Assembly: GCA_000746015.1 (NCBI GenBank) | Contig: JQKK01000011.1 | Coordinates: 90,007-154,006, forward strand | Length of the DNA: 64,000 bases | Direction of reading: 5' to 3' | Origin: Lachnospiraceae bacterium MA2020 | GTDB taxonomy: Bacteria; Bacillota; Clostridia; Lachnospirales; Lachnospiraceae | Part shown: positions 44,718 to 52,192 of the stretch, piece by piece | Position numbering within the stretch: position 1 is the stretch's first letter | How the letters are laid out: each line of letters begins with the position of its first letter | Position numbers and translations under genes: made by a program | The notes under the pieces: generated by a model | What the model was told of the DNA's origin: nothing | Seen by the model: only the letters and a program-made list of their open reading frames with translations | Databases searched by the model: none

Positions 44718-46298
44718 ATGGTAAATTGGAATAACCTTGATACACTTTCATCCTTTAAGGAACTTGAAAATGTAAAGCATGTTGATCTTAAAGCTGTTAT
44801 GGCAGGAGAGAACGGAGCAGAGAGAGTAAAGAAGTATTCTGTTCCTATGGCTGCTGACCTTGCATTTAACTATGCAGCAAAGGAAGTTGACGATGACGTG
44901 CTTTCAGCTCTTTCAAAGCTTGCTGATGAGGCTCAGCTTGCTGAGAAGTTCGAGGAGCTTTACAACGGAGCTGTTATCAACACAGGTGAGAAGCGTATGG
45001 TTCTTCACCACCTTACAAGAGGCCAGCTTGGAAACAAGGTAGAGGCTGACGGCGTTGATAAGCGCGAGTTCTATATAAATGAGCAGAAGAGAATCGCTGA
45101 TTTTGCAAACAAGGTTCACTCAGGTGAGATCACAAACGCAGTAGGCGAGAAGTTCACTACTGTAGTACAGATCGGTATCGGCGGAAGTGACCTTGGCCCT
45201 CGTGCTATGTATCTTGCACTTGAGAACTGGGCAAAGCAGAACGGCAAGTTCAAGATGGAGGCTAAGTTCATCAGCAACGTAGATCCTGATGATGCTTCAG
45301 CAGTGCTTAATTCTATCGATGTAGCACATTCAATCTTCATCCTTGTTTCAAAGTCAGGTACAACACTTGAGACACTTACAAACCAGTCATTCGTAATGGA
45401 TGCACTTAAGAAGGCTGGTCTTGATTCTTCTAAGCACATGATCGCTGTTACATCAGAGACATCACCTCTTGCTCACAGCGACGATTTCATCGAGGCATTC
45501 TACATGGATGATTACATCGGTGGAAGATATTCATCAACATCAGGCGTAGGTGGAGCAGTTCTTTCACTTGCATTTGGTCCTGACGTATTCGCTGAGTTCC
45601 TTGATGGAGCAGCAGCAGAGGATAAGCTTGCAGCAAACAAGGATCTTATGAAGAACCCTGCAATGCTCGATGCAATGATCGGCTTCTATGAGAGAAACGT
45701 ACTTGGATATCCAAGCACAGCAGTGCTTCCATATTCACAGGCACTCAGCCGTTTCCCTGCACACCTTCAGCAGCTTGATATGGAGTCAAACGGCAAGAGC
45801 GTAAACCGCATCGGTGAGCCTATCGACTACGTAACAGGTCCTGTAATCTTCGGTGAGCCTGGTACAAACGGACAGCACTCATTCTACCAGCTCCTTCATC
45901 AGGGTACAGACATCATTCCTCTTCAGTTCATCGGCTTCAAGAACAGCCAGATCGGCAATGATGTAGATATCCAGGGAAGCACAAGCCAGCAGAAGCTCTG
46001 CGCAAACGTAGCAGCTCAGATGGTAGCTTTCGCTTGCGGTAAGGAAGATGAAAACAAGAACAAGAACTTCGAGGGCGGACGTCCTTCAAGCATTATCGTA
46101 GGTGACAAGCTTACTCCTGCATCACTCGGAGCACTTCTTGCACACTTCGAGAATAAGGTAATGTTCCAGGGCTTCGTATGGAACATCAACAGCTTCGACC
46201 AGGAAGGCGTACAGCTCGGTAAGGTCCTCGCAAAGAGAGTTCTCGCACACGAGACAGAGGGAGCGCTTACAGCTTATAGTGAGCTTTTGAATATCTGA
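44718..46298 (+). CDS. pgi: Glucose-6-phosphate isomerase
   Basis: 526 residues. Interconverts glucose-6-phosphate and fructose-6-phosphate. Signatures: QIGIGGSDLGPRAMYLAL, VSKSGTTLETLTNQ, GGRYSSTSGVGGAVLSLAFG, GTNGQHSFYQLLHQG, and the C-terminal FDQEGVQLGKVLAKRV with the active-site Lys. AAAGGAG precedes ATG 44718. Codon use is strongly biased, as expected for an abundant glycolytic enzyme. It has its own upstream region after the ABC-F terminator. Confidence 0.96.
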   Translation: MVNWNNLDTLSSFKELENVKHVDLKAVMAGENGAERVKKYSVPMAADLAFNYAAKEVDDDVLSALSKLADEAQLAEKFEELYNGAVINTGEKRMVLHHLTRGQLGNKVEADGVDKREFYINEQKRIADFANKVHSGEITNAVGEKFTTVVQIGIGGSDLGPRAMYLALENWAKQNGKFKMEAKFISNVDPDDASAVLNSIDVAHSIFILVSKSGTTLETLTNQSFVMDALKKAGLDSSKHMIAVTSETSPLAHSDDFIEAFYMDDYIGGRYSSTSGVGGAVLSLAFGPDVFAEFLDGAAAEDKLAANKDLMKNPAMLDAMIGFYERNVLGYPSTAVLPYSQALSRFPAHLQQLDMESNGKSVNRIGEPIDYVTGPVIFGEPGTNGQHSFYQLLHQGTDIIPLQFIGFKNSQIGNDVDIQGSTSQQKLCANVAAQMVAFACGKEDENKNKNFEGGRPSSIIVGDKLTPASLGALLAHFENKVMFQGFVWNINSFDQEGVQLGKVLAKRVLAHETEGALTAYSELLNI

Positions 46299-46323
46299 TT
46301 AAAATTTCAATTATTTAATATAG

Positions 46324-46353
46324 AACAGCAGGCATGAAGATTGTGCCTGCTGT
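46324..46353 (+). promoter_or_regulatory. Hairpin over the start of the small peptide gene (also possible pgi terminator)
   Basis: AACAGCAGGC (46324-46333) pairs with GCCTGCTGTT (46344-46353), leaving ATGAAGATTGT in the loop. TTTCTGTTC follows, so it may terminate pgi. It would also bury the AGCAGG ribosome site of the small peptide in its stem, as in many type I toxin mRNAs. Confidence 0.6.
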
Positions 46354-46429
46354 TTCTGTTCTTGCAAGTGTAGCCGCCTACTACATTTGTAAGTGGCTCG
46401 ACAGAAACAAAGGCGGCAACGATAAATAA
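46334..46429 (+). CDS. Putative type I toxin, small hydrophobic membrane peptide
   Basis: A 31-residue frame: a short N-terminus, a hydrophobic segment (PAVSVLASVAAYYICKW, about residues 5-21) and a charged tail (LDRNKGGNDK). The pattern 'hydrophobic helix-KWLDR-basic tail' is that of Fst/TxpA-like toxic membrane peptides. It ends 14 bases before a perfect bidirectional terminator, and a consensus antisense promoter points toward it from the other side. The start codon lies in a hairpin loop with a weak ribosome site, also typical. It is too short for ordinary gene calling. Toxicity is inferred. Confidence 0.6.
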   Translation: MKIVPAVSVLASVAAYYICKWLDRNKGGNDK

Positions 46430-46443
46430 CAGAGCCAAAAATA

Positions 46444-46477
46444 AAAAGCCCTAGAGACCGCCATCTCTAGGGCTTTT
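46444..46477. terminator. Bidirectional terminator shared by toxin mRNA and antisense RNA
   Basis: AAAAGCCCTAGAGA (46444-46457) and TCTCTAGGGCTTTT (46464-46477) pair over 14 bases with loop CCGCCA. The T-run is short on plus (TTTTG) and long on minus (TTTTTATTTTT). Confidence 0.85.
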
Positions 46478-46502
46478 GCCATGGAACTAATTTCTCATCA
46501 AT
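46471..46502. repeat. 32-bp direct repeat, copy 1
   Basis: Begins GGCTTTTGCC and ends TCTCATCAAT. It is identical to 48104-48135, and the flanking bases differ on both sides. It lies in the antitoxin RNA. Confidence 0.95.
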
Positions 46503-46518
46503 TCCTTACCTATTAATT

Positions 46519-46546
46519 AGTATAGCAGATATATAATAATTGTCAA
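46519..46546 (-). promoter_or_regulatory. Promoter of the antisense RNA
   Basis: On the minus strand: TTGACA (46546-46541), 16-base spacer, TATACT (46524-46519). There is no gene of its own on this strand before the terminator, which is why a small RNA is inferred. Confidence 0.75.
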
Positions 46547-46620
46547 ATTAATCAATATAAAAAGGCCACGAGATCCGTGCCAATGGCTTGTTTTGCATTC
46601 GATTTTAACCAAGAAACTCA

Positions 46621-46649
46621 TTGTAATATGTATACAATGCGAATATAAT
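46621..46649 (+). promoter_or_regulatory. Promoter with inverted repeat upstream of the microsatellite ORF
   Basis: TTGTAA (46621-46626), 17-base spacer, TATAAT (46644-46649). Inverted repeat CATTGTA (46619-46625) and TACAATG (46633-46639) overlaps the -35 and spacer, and could bind a regulator. Confidence 0.7.
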
Positions 46650-46688
46650 TAGAAGTATCTTAGCAAGGAAAAGTAGGGTGTTGACGTT

Positions 46689-46784
<96 letters not shown>

Positions 46785-46920
46785 TTTCTGCCGCTAAATT
46801 TTTGGTGCAATTAAATATCATAAAAATAGCAAAGGGTATCTTTGTGCATGATGTGTGCATAAAGGTGCTCTTTTGTTGTTTAAATATTTCATGGGTAAGA
46901 TTTTAAAGGAGGAGAAACAT

Positions 46921-47060
46921 AAAGAAAGTAACAGCAGATGAAGGAATGCTGGACATTTTATGCATCAAAGAAAACAAAATAAATAGAATGTGGAACAGCG
47001 CGTGCCATTAAAGACGGCTCTACATATCAATTCACAGTTCCAATAAAGAAAGGAAACTAA
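46921..47060 (+). pseudogene. Decayed gene fragments
   Basis: After a perfect AGGAGG (46908-46914) at normal spacing the codon is ATA, not ATG, followed by KKVTADEGM-like sequence and a stop at 47012. This looks like a small gene with a lost start. In another frame the segment ending at TAA 47058-47060 reads GTARAIKDGSTYQFTVPIKKGN, apparently the end of a different protein. Neither is complete. They show repeated gene loss in this patch. Confidence 0.4.
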
Positions 47061-47064
47061 AAAC

Positions 47065-47958
47065 ATGTTTAAGAAAAATATTATCGCAGCATTCACACTT
47101 GGTCTCGCTATTGTTACAACTTCACCAGCTTTCCCGGCAATGGCTTCTACAGAGGTAGTTCAGGACAGTTCTGAACTTACAAATGAAGAGGTCGTTGACG
47201 CCAACAACAATCTTGGTGGCGATGAGAACAACAAGACTCAGAGTAATAATGACAGGATTATTGATCCAAACAACCCTCATGATAGACATGACATACCTAG
47301 TGACGGTGATGATTTACCGGAAATGAATCCGGAGGATCCTGATCACTTAAATCCTAAGTATTATGACTCACCATGGCATCAGCAGTCTGGAGAATCACTA
47401 CCTATAGGAAGTGCGAACAGATATAGTGCTAAGTGGCATTTCAAAAATAAAGTAAATACCATCATTGTTATGAAGGATAAATTTGATATAACAAATCGTT
47501 TCTACCACGTTGTTTCTGCAAATAACTTCAACCCACAGGCGGCTAAGGAACGTTTCGTATCTTCAGACAAAAGGGTAGCTACAGTTAATAAGAAAGGTAT
47601 GCTCAAAGCAAAAAATAGAGGTGTAATTGAGGTACAGTACCAGCAGAAAGTAAAGGGTGGTAGTTGGACATCAGTAGGTGAGCCTGTAACTTTCTACATA
47701 CAGAAGCCAGAGTTAGAGAAAGTGATTACGATATCAAGAAGTGAGTTCAAACCTGTAAACCTCTACAACTATATAGGTAAAACAACCTATAGACCACTAG
47801 AGTGGCGTTATGGAAAGGGTAAAAATATAGGTATAGACAATTATGGTAACATAAGTGTGTCTGGTTCTAAAGGTCACGCTACGTTCTATGCTATCTATGG
47901 TGATGAAGATCATCATACAAACAAGGAGTACAAAATTACTATTAAGTTAACTAAGTGA
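47065..47958 (+). CDS. Secreted protein with C-terminal tandem Ig-like module
   Basis: 297 residues. Signal peptide (cleavage near AMASTE, about residue 30), an acidic Asn/Asp/Pro-rich linker (30-125), then a beta module (about 129-297). It starts KFDITNRFYHV and continues with KRVATVNKKGMLKAKNRGVIEVQY, KGGSWTSVGEPVTFYIQKP and WRYGKGKNIGIDNYGNISVSGSKGHATFYAIYG. The same order of motifs ends the two giant surface proteins at 54692 and 58364. AGAAAGG precedes ATG 47065. A hairpin follows. No catalytic residues are seen, so an adhesin or wall-bound role is likely. Confidence 0.72.
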   Translation: MFKKNIIAAFTLGLAIVTTSPAFPAMASTEVVQDSSELTNEEVVDANNNLGGDENNKTQSNNDRIIDPNNPHDRHDIPSDGDDLPEMNPEDPDHLNPKYYDSPWHQQSGESLPIGSANRYSAKWHFKNKVNTIIVMKDKFDITNRFYHVVSANNFNPQAAKERFVSSDKRVATVNKKGMLKAKNRGVIEVQYQQKVKGGSWTSVGEPVTFYIQKPELEKVITISRSEFKPVNLYNYIGKTTYRPLEWRYGKGKNIGIDNYGNISVSGSKGHATFYAIYGDEDHHTNKEYKITIKLTK

Positions 47959-47976
47959 TTACTTAGTTTTCTAATT

Positions 47977-48014
47977 TACAGAATGGTCTAGTTTTAAACT
48001 AGACCATTCTGTAG
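47977..48014. terminator. Perfect hairpin after the secreted protein
   Basis: ACAGAATGGTCTAGTTT pairs with AAACTAGACCATTCTGT almost without a loop. There is no T-run after it on plus. Confidence 0.6.
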
Positions 48015-48033
48015 TATGAAAGGATGTGAATTT

Positions 48034-48123
48034 ATGAATAAAGCACAGCGTATTGAAGCAGCAAAGAATTGGATCAACACTTTCACATCCTTCAAGCGGA
48101 CGAGGCTTTTGCCATGGAACTAA
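48034..48123 (+). pseudogene. Truncated small gene fused into the second repeat copy
   Basis: AAAGGATG precedes ATG 48034. The frame begins MNKAQRIEAAKNWINTF, which resembles the start of a small Lachnospiraceae protein (recalled pattern, not searched). It then runs into the 32-bp repeat and stops at TAA 48121-48123 after 29 residues. The join is near 48095-48104. Confidence 0.5.
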
Positions 48124-48135
48124 TTTCTCATCAAT
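48104..48135. repeat. 32-bp direct repeat, copy 2
   Basis: Exact second copy of 46471-46502. It lacks the hairpin arm and the antisense promoter of copy 1. It holds the stop codon of the ATPase gene (TGA on minus, 48133-48131), so ATPase mRNA carries this antitoxin-RNA sequence in the same sense at its 3' end. Confidence 0.95.
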
Positions 48136-49555
48136 CATCAAACAGATCGTCTCCGACTATTACATTCTGCACGATCCCTGAATACTCGTTTTGTTTGTAT
48201 CCATTACCGCAGATAAGGGTAATGTGTATTGCTTCTTGTGCGCCGGTTTCATTCTGAAACTTTTCCATTCTGTTCTGGATTTTTTCATATTCTTCTTTAT
48301 CAAGCATATACACTTTATTAGTGAATTTCATTTCGCAAATATTAATGACTCCATCCTTGCGGTAGATTATGAGATCAATCTGAGCTCCTTTGTCGCCTTC
48401 TTTACTCCTCCATGAGAATTCATTTGTCTCGACACCACTTATTCCCAAGGCTTCCTTTATCTTAGCAATATGATTCAGACACACTATTTCAAAAGAATTT
48501 CCTCTCCAGGAATTGTATCCCGGAGAATTGATATATTCATTCCATGAATCAAACTTCTTGTTTTCAATAAAAGCTATTGCAAAAAGTGTAAATGGATCTA
48601 TAAGCTGGTAAAGAGCGTCATTTTCTCCTTTCGTGTAATTCGAAAATTTACGTATGAATCCACACTCTTCGAGCTCACGGAGATCTTTTGTCAGAATAGA
48701 ACCGCCTCCGATTGTTTTATCTTTTGAAAGTTCTGTTCTGGTCATGCCTTCTTTCTTTTTTGCCAAAGACTTTAGAATGGCAATATGCTTTTCTGGATTA
48801 TCAAACAACGAATGGAATAGATTATAATATTCATCATGAAGCTCACCATATTCTTTAAAGCACAATTCGTTAATATTCTGTGCGAGGGAAAGCCTTGGAT
48901 CCAAACGATTGAGATAATGAGGCACACCGCCGAATACCATATAGCTCTCGATCATCTGGCTTCTGGTCATGACAATATCATTCATCTCAAAAAGTTTCTC
49001 ACATTCTGCCAAAGTAAATGGTGCTAAATGTATACGCCTTGTAACCCTATTGTGAAACCCTTTCTTGGATGTCAGCAGATTAGTTGTTATCCATGATGTT
49101 GCACTTCCACATACTATCAGTACCAGATCTTCTTGGGCTGATGCCCAGCTGTTCCAAAAATAATCGAGTGCGCTCTTAAAGTCAGATCTTGCTGTATCCA
49201 TCCAGGGCAGTTCATCCAAAAATATTACTCTTTTGTTGTTGATAGGCTCACGATATACCTTGTCACTATCAAGCAATTCCCTCAGCCATGTAAATGCCTC
49301 GAACCAGTCCTTTGGAGCAGTCTTGCCAACACGCCCATATATATTCAGGCTTTCATGGAAAGCACGGAGTTGCCCCTTGGTTTTTTCATCAGTAAGACCT
49401 GTGGTATAAAATGAAAACTGCTGATTAAAAAATTCCCTTATCAGGTAGGTTTTTCCAACTCTGCGTCTGCCGTATACAACAGCAAATTCAGGTCTCTTTG
49501 ACTTAAGGCACTGCATTAATATATCTTTTTCATGTTTTCTTCCAATTATTTTCAT
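48131..49555 (-). CDS. AAA+ ATPase of the archaeal-type ATPase/DUF234 family with PD-(D/E)XK-like C-terminus
   Basis: 474 residues. The N-terminal ATPase opens KIIGRKHEKDILMQCL, with Walker A YGRRRVGKTYL, Walker B VIFLDELPW, and sensor IVCGSATSW. A winged-helix middle (about 255-320) is followed by the C-terminal DUF234-type region with FSWRSKEGDKGAQIDLIIYRKDGVINICEMKF, whose D-x12-E-x-K pattern is that of PD-(D/E)XK nucleases. Such genes are common in gut Bacillota and Bacteroidota, often in accessory DNA, and the role is unknown. AGGAAG precedes the start. A 16-bp inverted repeat lies upstream. Confidence 0.85.
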   Translation of the reverse strand: MKIIGRKHEKDILMQCLKSKRPEFAVVYGRRRVGKTYLIREFFNQQFSFYTTGLTDEKTKGQLRAFHESLNIYGRVGKTAPKDWFEAFTWLRELLDSDKVYREPINNKRVIFLDELPWMDTARSDFKSALDYFWNSWASAQEDLVLIVCGSATSWITTNLLTSKKGFHNRVTRRIHLAPFTLAECEKLFEMNDIVMTRSQMIESYMVFGGVPHYLNRLDPRLSLAQNINELCFKEYGELHDEYYNLFHSLFDNPEKHIAILKSLAKKKEGMTRTELSKDKTIGGGSILTKDLRELEECGFIRKFSNYTKGENDALYQLIDPFTLFAIAFIENKKFDSWNEYINSPGYNSWRGNSFEIVCLNHIAKIKEALGISGVETNEFSWRSKEGDKGAQIDLIIYRKDGVINICEMKFTNKVYMLDKEEYEKIQNRMEKFQNETGAQEAIHITLICGNGYKQNEYSGIVQNVIVGDDLFDD

Positions 49556-49604
49556 AGGCTTCCTTTTGCAACATATTGCGCCAAAAAAATACTTTTTGAA
49601 ATGG

Positions 49605-49648
49605 TTTTGGCGATTTATAAGCTATATTTGCATTATAAATCGCCAAAA
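49605..49648. repeat. Perfect 16-bp inverted repeat between the ATPase and isomerase genes
   Basis: TTTTGGCGATTTATAA (49605-49620) and TTATAAATCGCCAAAA (49633-49648), loop of 12 bases. It sits 50 bases upstream of the ATPase start and 52 bases before the divergent promoter. It is longer than a normal operator half-site, so an operator, transposon scar or RNA hairpin are all possible. Confidence 0.85.
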
Positions 49649-49696
49649 TGTATTTTTCAAGATGTTAAGTACATGAAAAACAGCTAACGAATTTCT

Positions 49697-49705
49697 GTGT
49701 TATAA
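49697..49705 (+). promoter_or_regulatory. Extended -10 promoter of the isomerase operon
   Basis: TG-T-TATAAT at 49697-49705; no clear -35. ATG 49730 follows with GGAGG at 49715-49719. Confidence 0.5.
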
Positions 49706-49729
49706 TTGTACCTACGGAGGTATTTTTAT

Positions 49730-50671
49730 ATGTTAAAAACAAGCATTCAGGCGATGGGCACGATATACCGTCGTCCTGACGATGATCCGATGGACGGTTT
49801 CAGGAAGGTCCATGAGGCCGGATTTGACGGAGTAGATTTTGGTCTGGAAATTTTTGGTGAATATAATTCTTTTATTGCGACTGATGGAAGCTGTTTCTAT
49901 GACAAAAGCATGGATGAATTAAAATCATTCTTTGAGCCATACAAACAGGCGGCAGCGGCAAATTCCGTAGAGTTCAGCCAGGGACATTCTCCATTTACCA
50001 GATGCCCTGAAGACAATGAGCCGGGATATAAGCACTTCGTAGAGATTACAAAGAAAAATATCGAGCTGGCAGGTTGGCTTGGTATTACTGATTTTGTAAT
50101 ACATCCATTTGCGTTTTCTGACAGCACAGCCAAGAAGCGTGAAAGAGAGATGAATTTCAGATACTTCGGTGAGTTAATGGATACTGCAAAAAAAGCCGGA
50201 GTAAAGATCTGCCTTGAAAACCTTTTCTTTATGCGTGAAAATCACGTGAGGGAAGGCGTTTGCGCTAATCTTACAGAGGCAGTGAGGTACGTGGACGAGC
50301 TGAATAAACTGGCGGGAGAGGAGCTTTTCGGCTTCTGCTTTGATATGGGACATGCCAACTTGCTGGCAACTAATGTCTATGAGTTTATCACAGGCATGGG
50401 TAAAAGGATTAGAGCGCTGCATCTTCACGACAACAACTTCATAAGTGACCTTCACAGCATACCTTATACATTTTCGCAGAGCTGGTGCGGTCAGCCTTCA
50501 GCTGATTGGGAAGGACTTTTGCAGGGATTGCATGAAATAGGTTATAATGGTGTTGTAAACTTCGAGACTGGTCCGGCGCTGTATACTATGCCAGAGCCGC
50601 TTGGAGATGCCACAAGAAGATTTATTCATGAGATAGGTCTGTATATATCAGACAGGATAGAAAGAGGTTAA
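49730..50671 (+). CDS. Sugar phosphate isomerase/epimerase (xylose-isomerase-like TIM barrel)
   Basis: 313 residues. GFDGVDFGLEIFGEYN, FSQGHSPFTRC, GITDFVIHPFA, VKICLENLFF (metal-binding Glu), CFDMGHANL (His/Asp ligands), ALHLHDNN and GVVNFETG are the repeated barrel-strand motifs of the AP-endonuclease-2 fold. The substrate is unknown (inosose, hexulose or similar). ATG 49730 has the family N-terminus; the frame upstream to 49706 lacks it. The deaminase gene follows after 7 bases, so a shared pathway is possible. Confidence 0.85.
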   Translation: MLKTSIQAMGTIYRRPDDDPMDGFRKVHEAGFDGVDFGLEIFGEYNSFIATDGSCFYDKSMDELKSFFEPYKQAAAANSVEFSQGHSPFTRCPEDNEPGYKHFVEITKKNIELAGWLGITDFVIHPFAFSDSTAKKREREMNFRYFGELMDTAKKAGVKICLENLFFMRENHVREGVCANLTEAVRYVDELNKLAGEELFGFCFDMGHANLLATNVYEFITGMGKRIRALHLHDNNFISDLHSIPYTFSQSWCGQPSADWEGLLQGLHEIGYNGVVNFETGPALYTMPEPLGDATRRFIHEIGLYISDRIERG

Positions 50672-50678
50672 TAAGTAT

Positions 50679-51977
50679 ATGGGAATTATAATTAAAGATG
50701 CGCTTGCAGTGCTTCCTGTAAATGGAGAAGATGTCATTGGAAAGCACAGCATATATATCGATGGTGACAAGATCGTCGGTATAGATAATGAGCCGGAAGG
50801 ATTTAAGGCTGATACCACTATAGACGGCAAGGACAGGCTTGTAATTCCGGGTCTCATAAACGCTCATACACACACATATATGTCAATGATGCGTAATTGT
50901 GCCGATGATCTTTCATTCATGGACTGGCTTTTCAAGACAATTGATCCTATCGAGGGACAGCTCAGGGATGAGGATGCATACTGGGGCTCACTTCTCGGTC
51001 AGCTTGAGATGATAAAGTCCGGAACAACTATGTTCAACGATCAGCAGATGCACATCCATCAGACAACAAAGGCTGTTATGGAAAGCGGTATGAGAGCATC
51101 TATCTGTCGTGGACTTGTAGGTGGAGAGTATGATAGAAACGATGTGCGCTTAAATCAGGCACTTGAAGAGATAGAGGATGGCAAGAAGTGTGACCGCCTT
51201 AGCTTTTTCTTCGGACCTCATGCTCCTTATACATGCGGACCTGAGTACTTACGTATGTGTGCTGATGTTGCAAAGGAAAAGGGACTTGGAATCCACATCC
51301 ACCTTTCTGAGAGTGTGACAGAGAGTGAAAACATGATGAAGGATCACAACTGTACACCTATCGAGTATGCACTCAATGCAGGTGTATTTGACGTTCCTAC
51401 GATTGCTGCTCACTGCGTACAGGTAACACCGGATGATATAAAGATACTTGCAGACAAGAAGGTAAGTGTGGTAACAAATCCGGCTTCAAATATGAAGCTT
51501 GGAAACGGCTTTGCACCAGTTCCGGAGATGATGGCAGCGGGTGTAAATGTCTGCCTCGGAACAGATGGAGCTGCTTCAAACAACAGCCAGAATATGTTCC
51601 GTGAAATGGGATATCTTTCACTTATACATAAGGGAACGCACAAGACTCCTCAGTGCATCAGCGCAAAGGAAGTATTTAAGATCGCGACTATCAATGGTGC
51701 TAAGGCACTTGGCAAGGGCGACGAGATAGGCTCTATCGAGGTTGGCAAGAAGGCAGATCTTGCAATACTTCGCCTTGATGTGCCATCAATGATGCCAAAT
51801 AATAACCTTCTTGCAGCTCTTTGCTACTCAGCAAGCGGCAGCGAGGTTGACAGTGTTATCATCAATGGTCAGATAATCATGGAAAAACGTGAAGTAAAGA
51901 CGATCGATGAAGAGAGAGTTTACTTTGAGATACGCGAGATGTGCAAGCGTCTCGGCCTTGCAGACAAGACATACTAA
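50679..51977 (+). CDS. Amidohydrolase, MtaD/SsnA-like (5-methylthioadenosine/SAH deaminase family)
   Basis: 432 residues. NAHTHTYMSMMRNCADDLSFMDWLF (metal HxH), KSGTTMFNDQ, FGPHAPYTCG, HIHLSESVTE, AAHCVQ, and LGTDGAASNNSQNMFREM give the full metal and substrate set of the MtaD/TrzN/SsnA amidohydrolases. Deamination of methylthioadenosine or S-adenosylhomocysteine, or of another nucleoside, is likely. It is coupled to the isomerase. Confidence 0.88.
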   Translation: MGIIIKDALAVLPVNGEDVIGKHSIYIDGDKIVGIDNEPEGFKADTTIDGKDRLVIPGLINAHTHTYMSMMRNCADDLSFMDWLFKTIDPIEGQLRDEDAYWGSLLGQLEMIKSGTTMFNDQQMHIHQTTKAVMESGMRASICRGLVGGEYDRNDVRLNQALEEIEDGKKCDRLSFFFGPHAPYTCGPEYLRMCADVAKEKGLGIHIHLSESVTESENMMKDHNCTPIEYALNAGVFDVPTIAAHCVQVTPDDIKILADKKVSVVTNPASNMKLGNGFAPVPEMMAAGVNVCLGTDGAASNNSQNMFREMGYLSLIHKGTHKTPQCISAKEVFKIATINGAKALGKGDEIGSIEVGKKADLAILRLDVPSMMPNNNLLAALCYSASGSEVDSVIINGQIIMEKREVKTIDEERVYFEIREMCKRLGLADKTY

Positions 51978-51981
51978 AAGA

Positions 51982-52080
51982 TATAGTAAAAGGCACTGGG
52001 CAATGCTTATGCCGTTTACTATAAAATATTCGTCTGATATAAAAAGGTGCAGAACCTCACAAAGTTCTGCATCTTTTTTT
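51982..52080 (+). terminator. Double hairpin terminator region after the deaminase
   Basis: First, TATAGTAAA-GGCA pairs with TGCC-TTTACTATA (51982-52023). Second, GGTGCAGAAC (52046-52055) pairs with GTTCTGCATC (52064-52073), followed by TTTTTTT. The second is a classic terminator. Confidence 0.85.
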
Positions 52081-52118
52081 GTGCATTAATCAGAAATGTA
52101 TACCAAAAAACCTATTGC

Positions 52119-52132
52119 GGAAAACGTTTTCC
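52119..52132 (+). promoter_or_regulatory. LacI/CcpA-type palindromic operator upstream of glgP
   Basis: GGAAAACGTTTTCC is a perfect 14-bp palindrome with a central CG, the hallmark of LacI-family (including CcpA cre) operators. It lies 60 bases before the glgP start, so sugar-dependent control is likely. The regulator gene is not in this window. Confidence 0.7.
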
Positions 52133-52192
52133 TATGCTAATTTATTGTCATGAGCGAAAAACGTATATGGAAATTATGGAGGTATATTATAT

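Larger units (their letters stand above)
46437..46512 (-). ncRNA. Putative antisense antitoxin RNA
   Basis: Predicted transcript of about 75 bases from the minus-strand promoter at 46519-46546 to the shared terminator. It overlaps the 3' end of the toxin mRNA only at the terminator, as in Fst/par-type convergent modules. Its 5' half (46471-46502) is present a second time, exactly, at 48104-48135. Confidence 0.5.
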
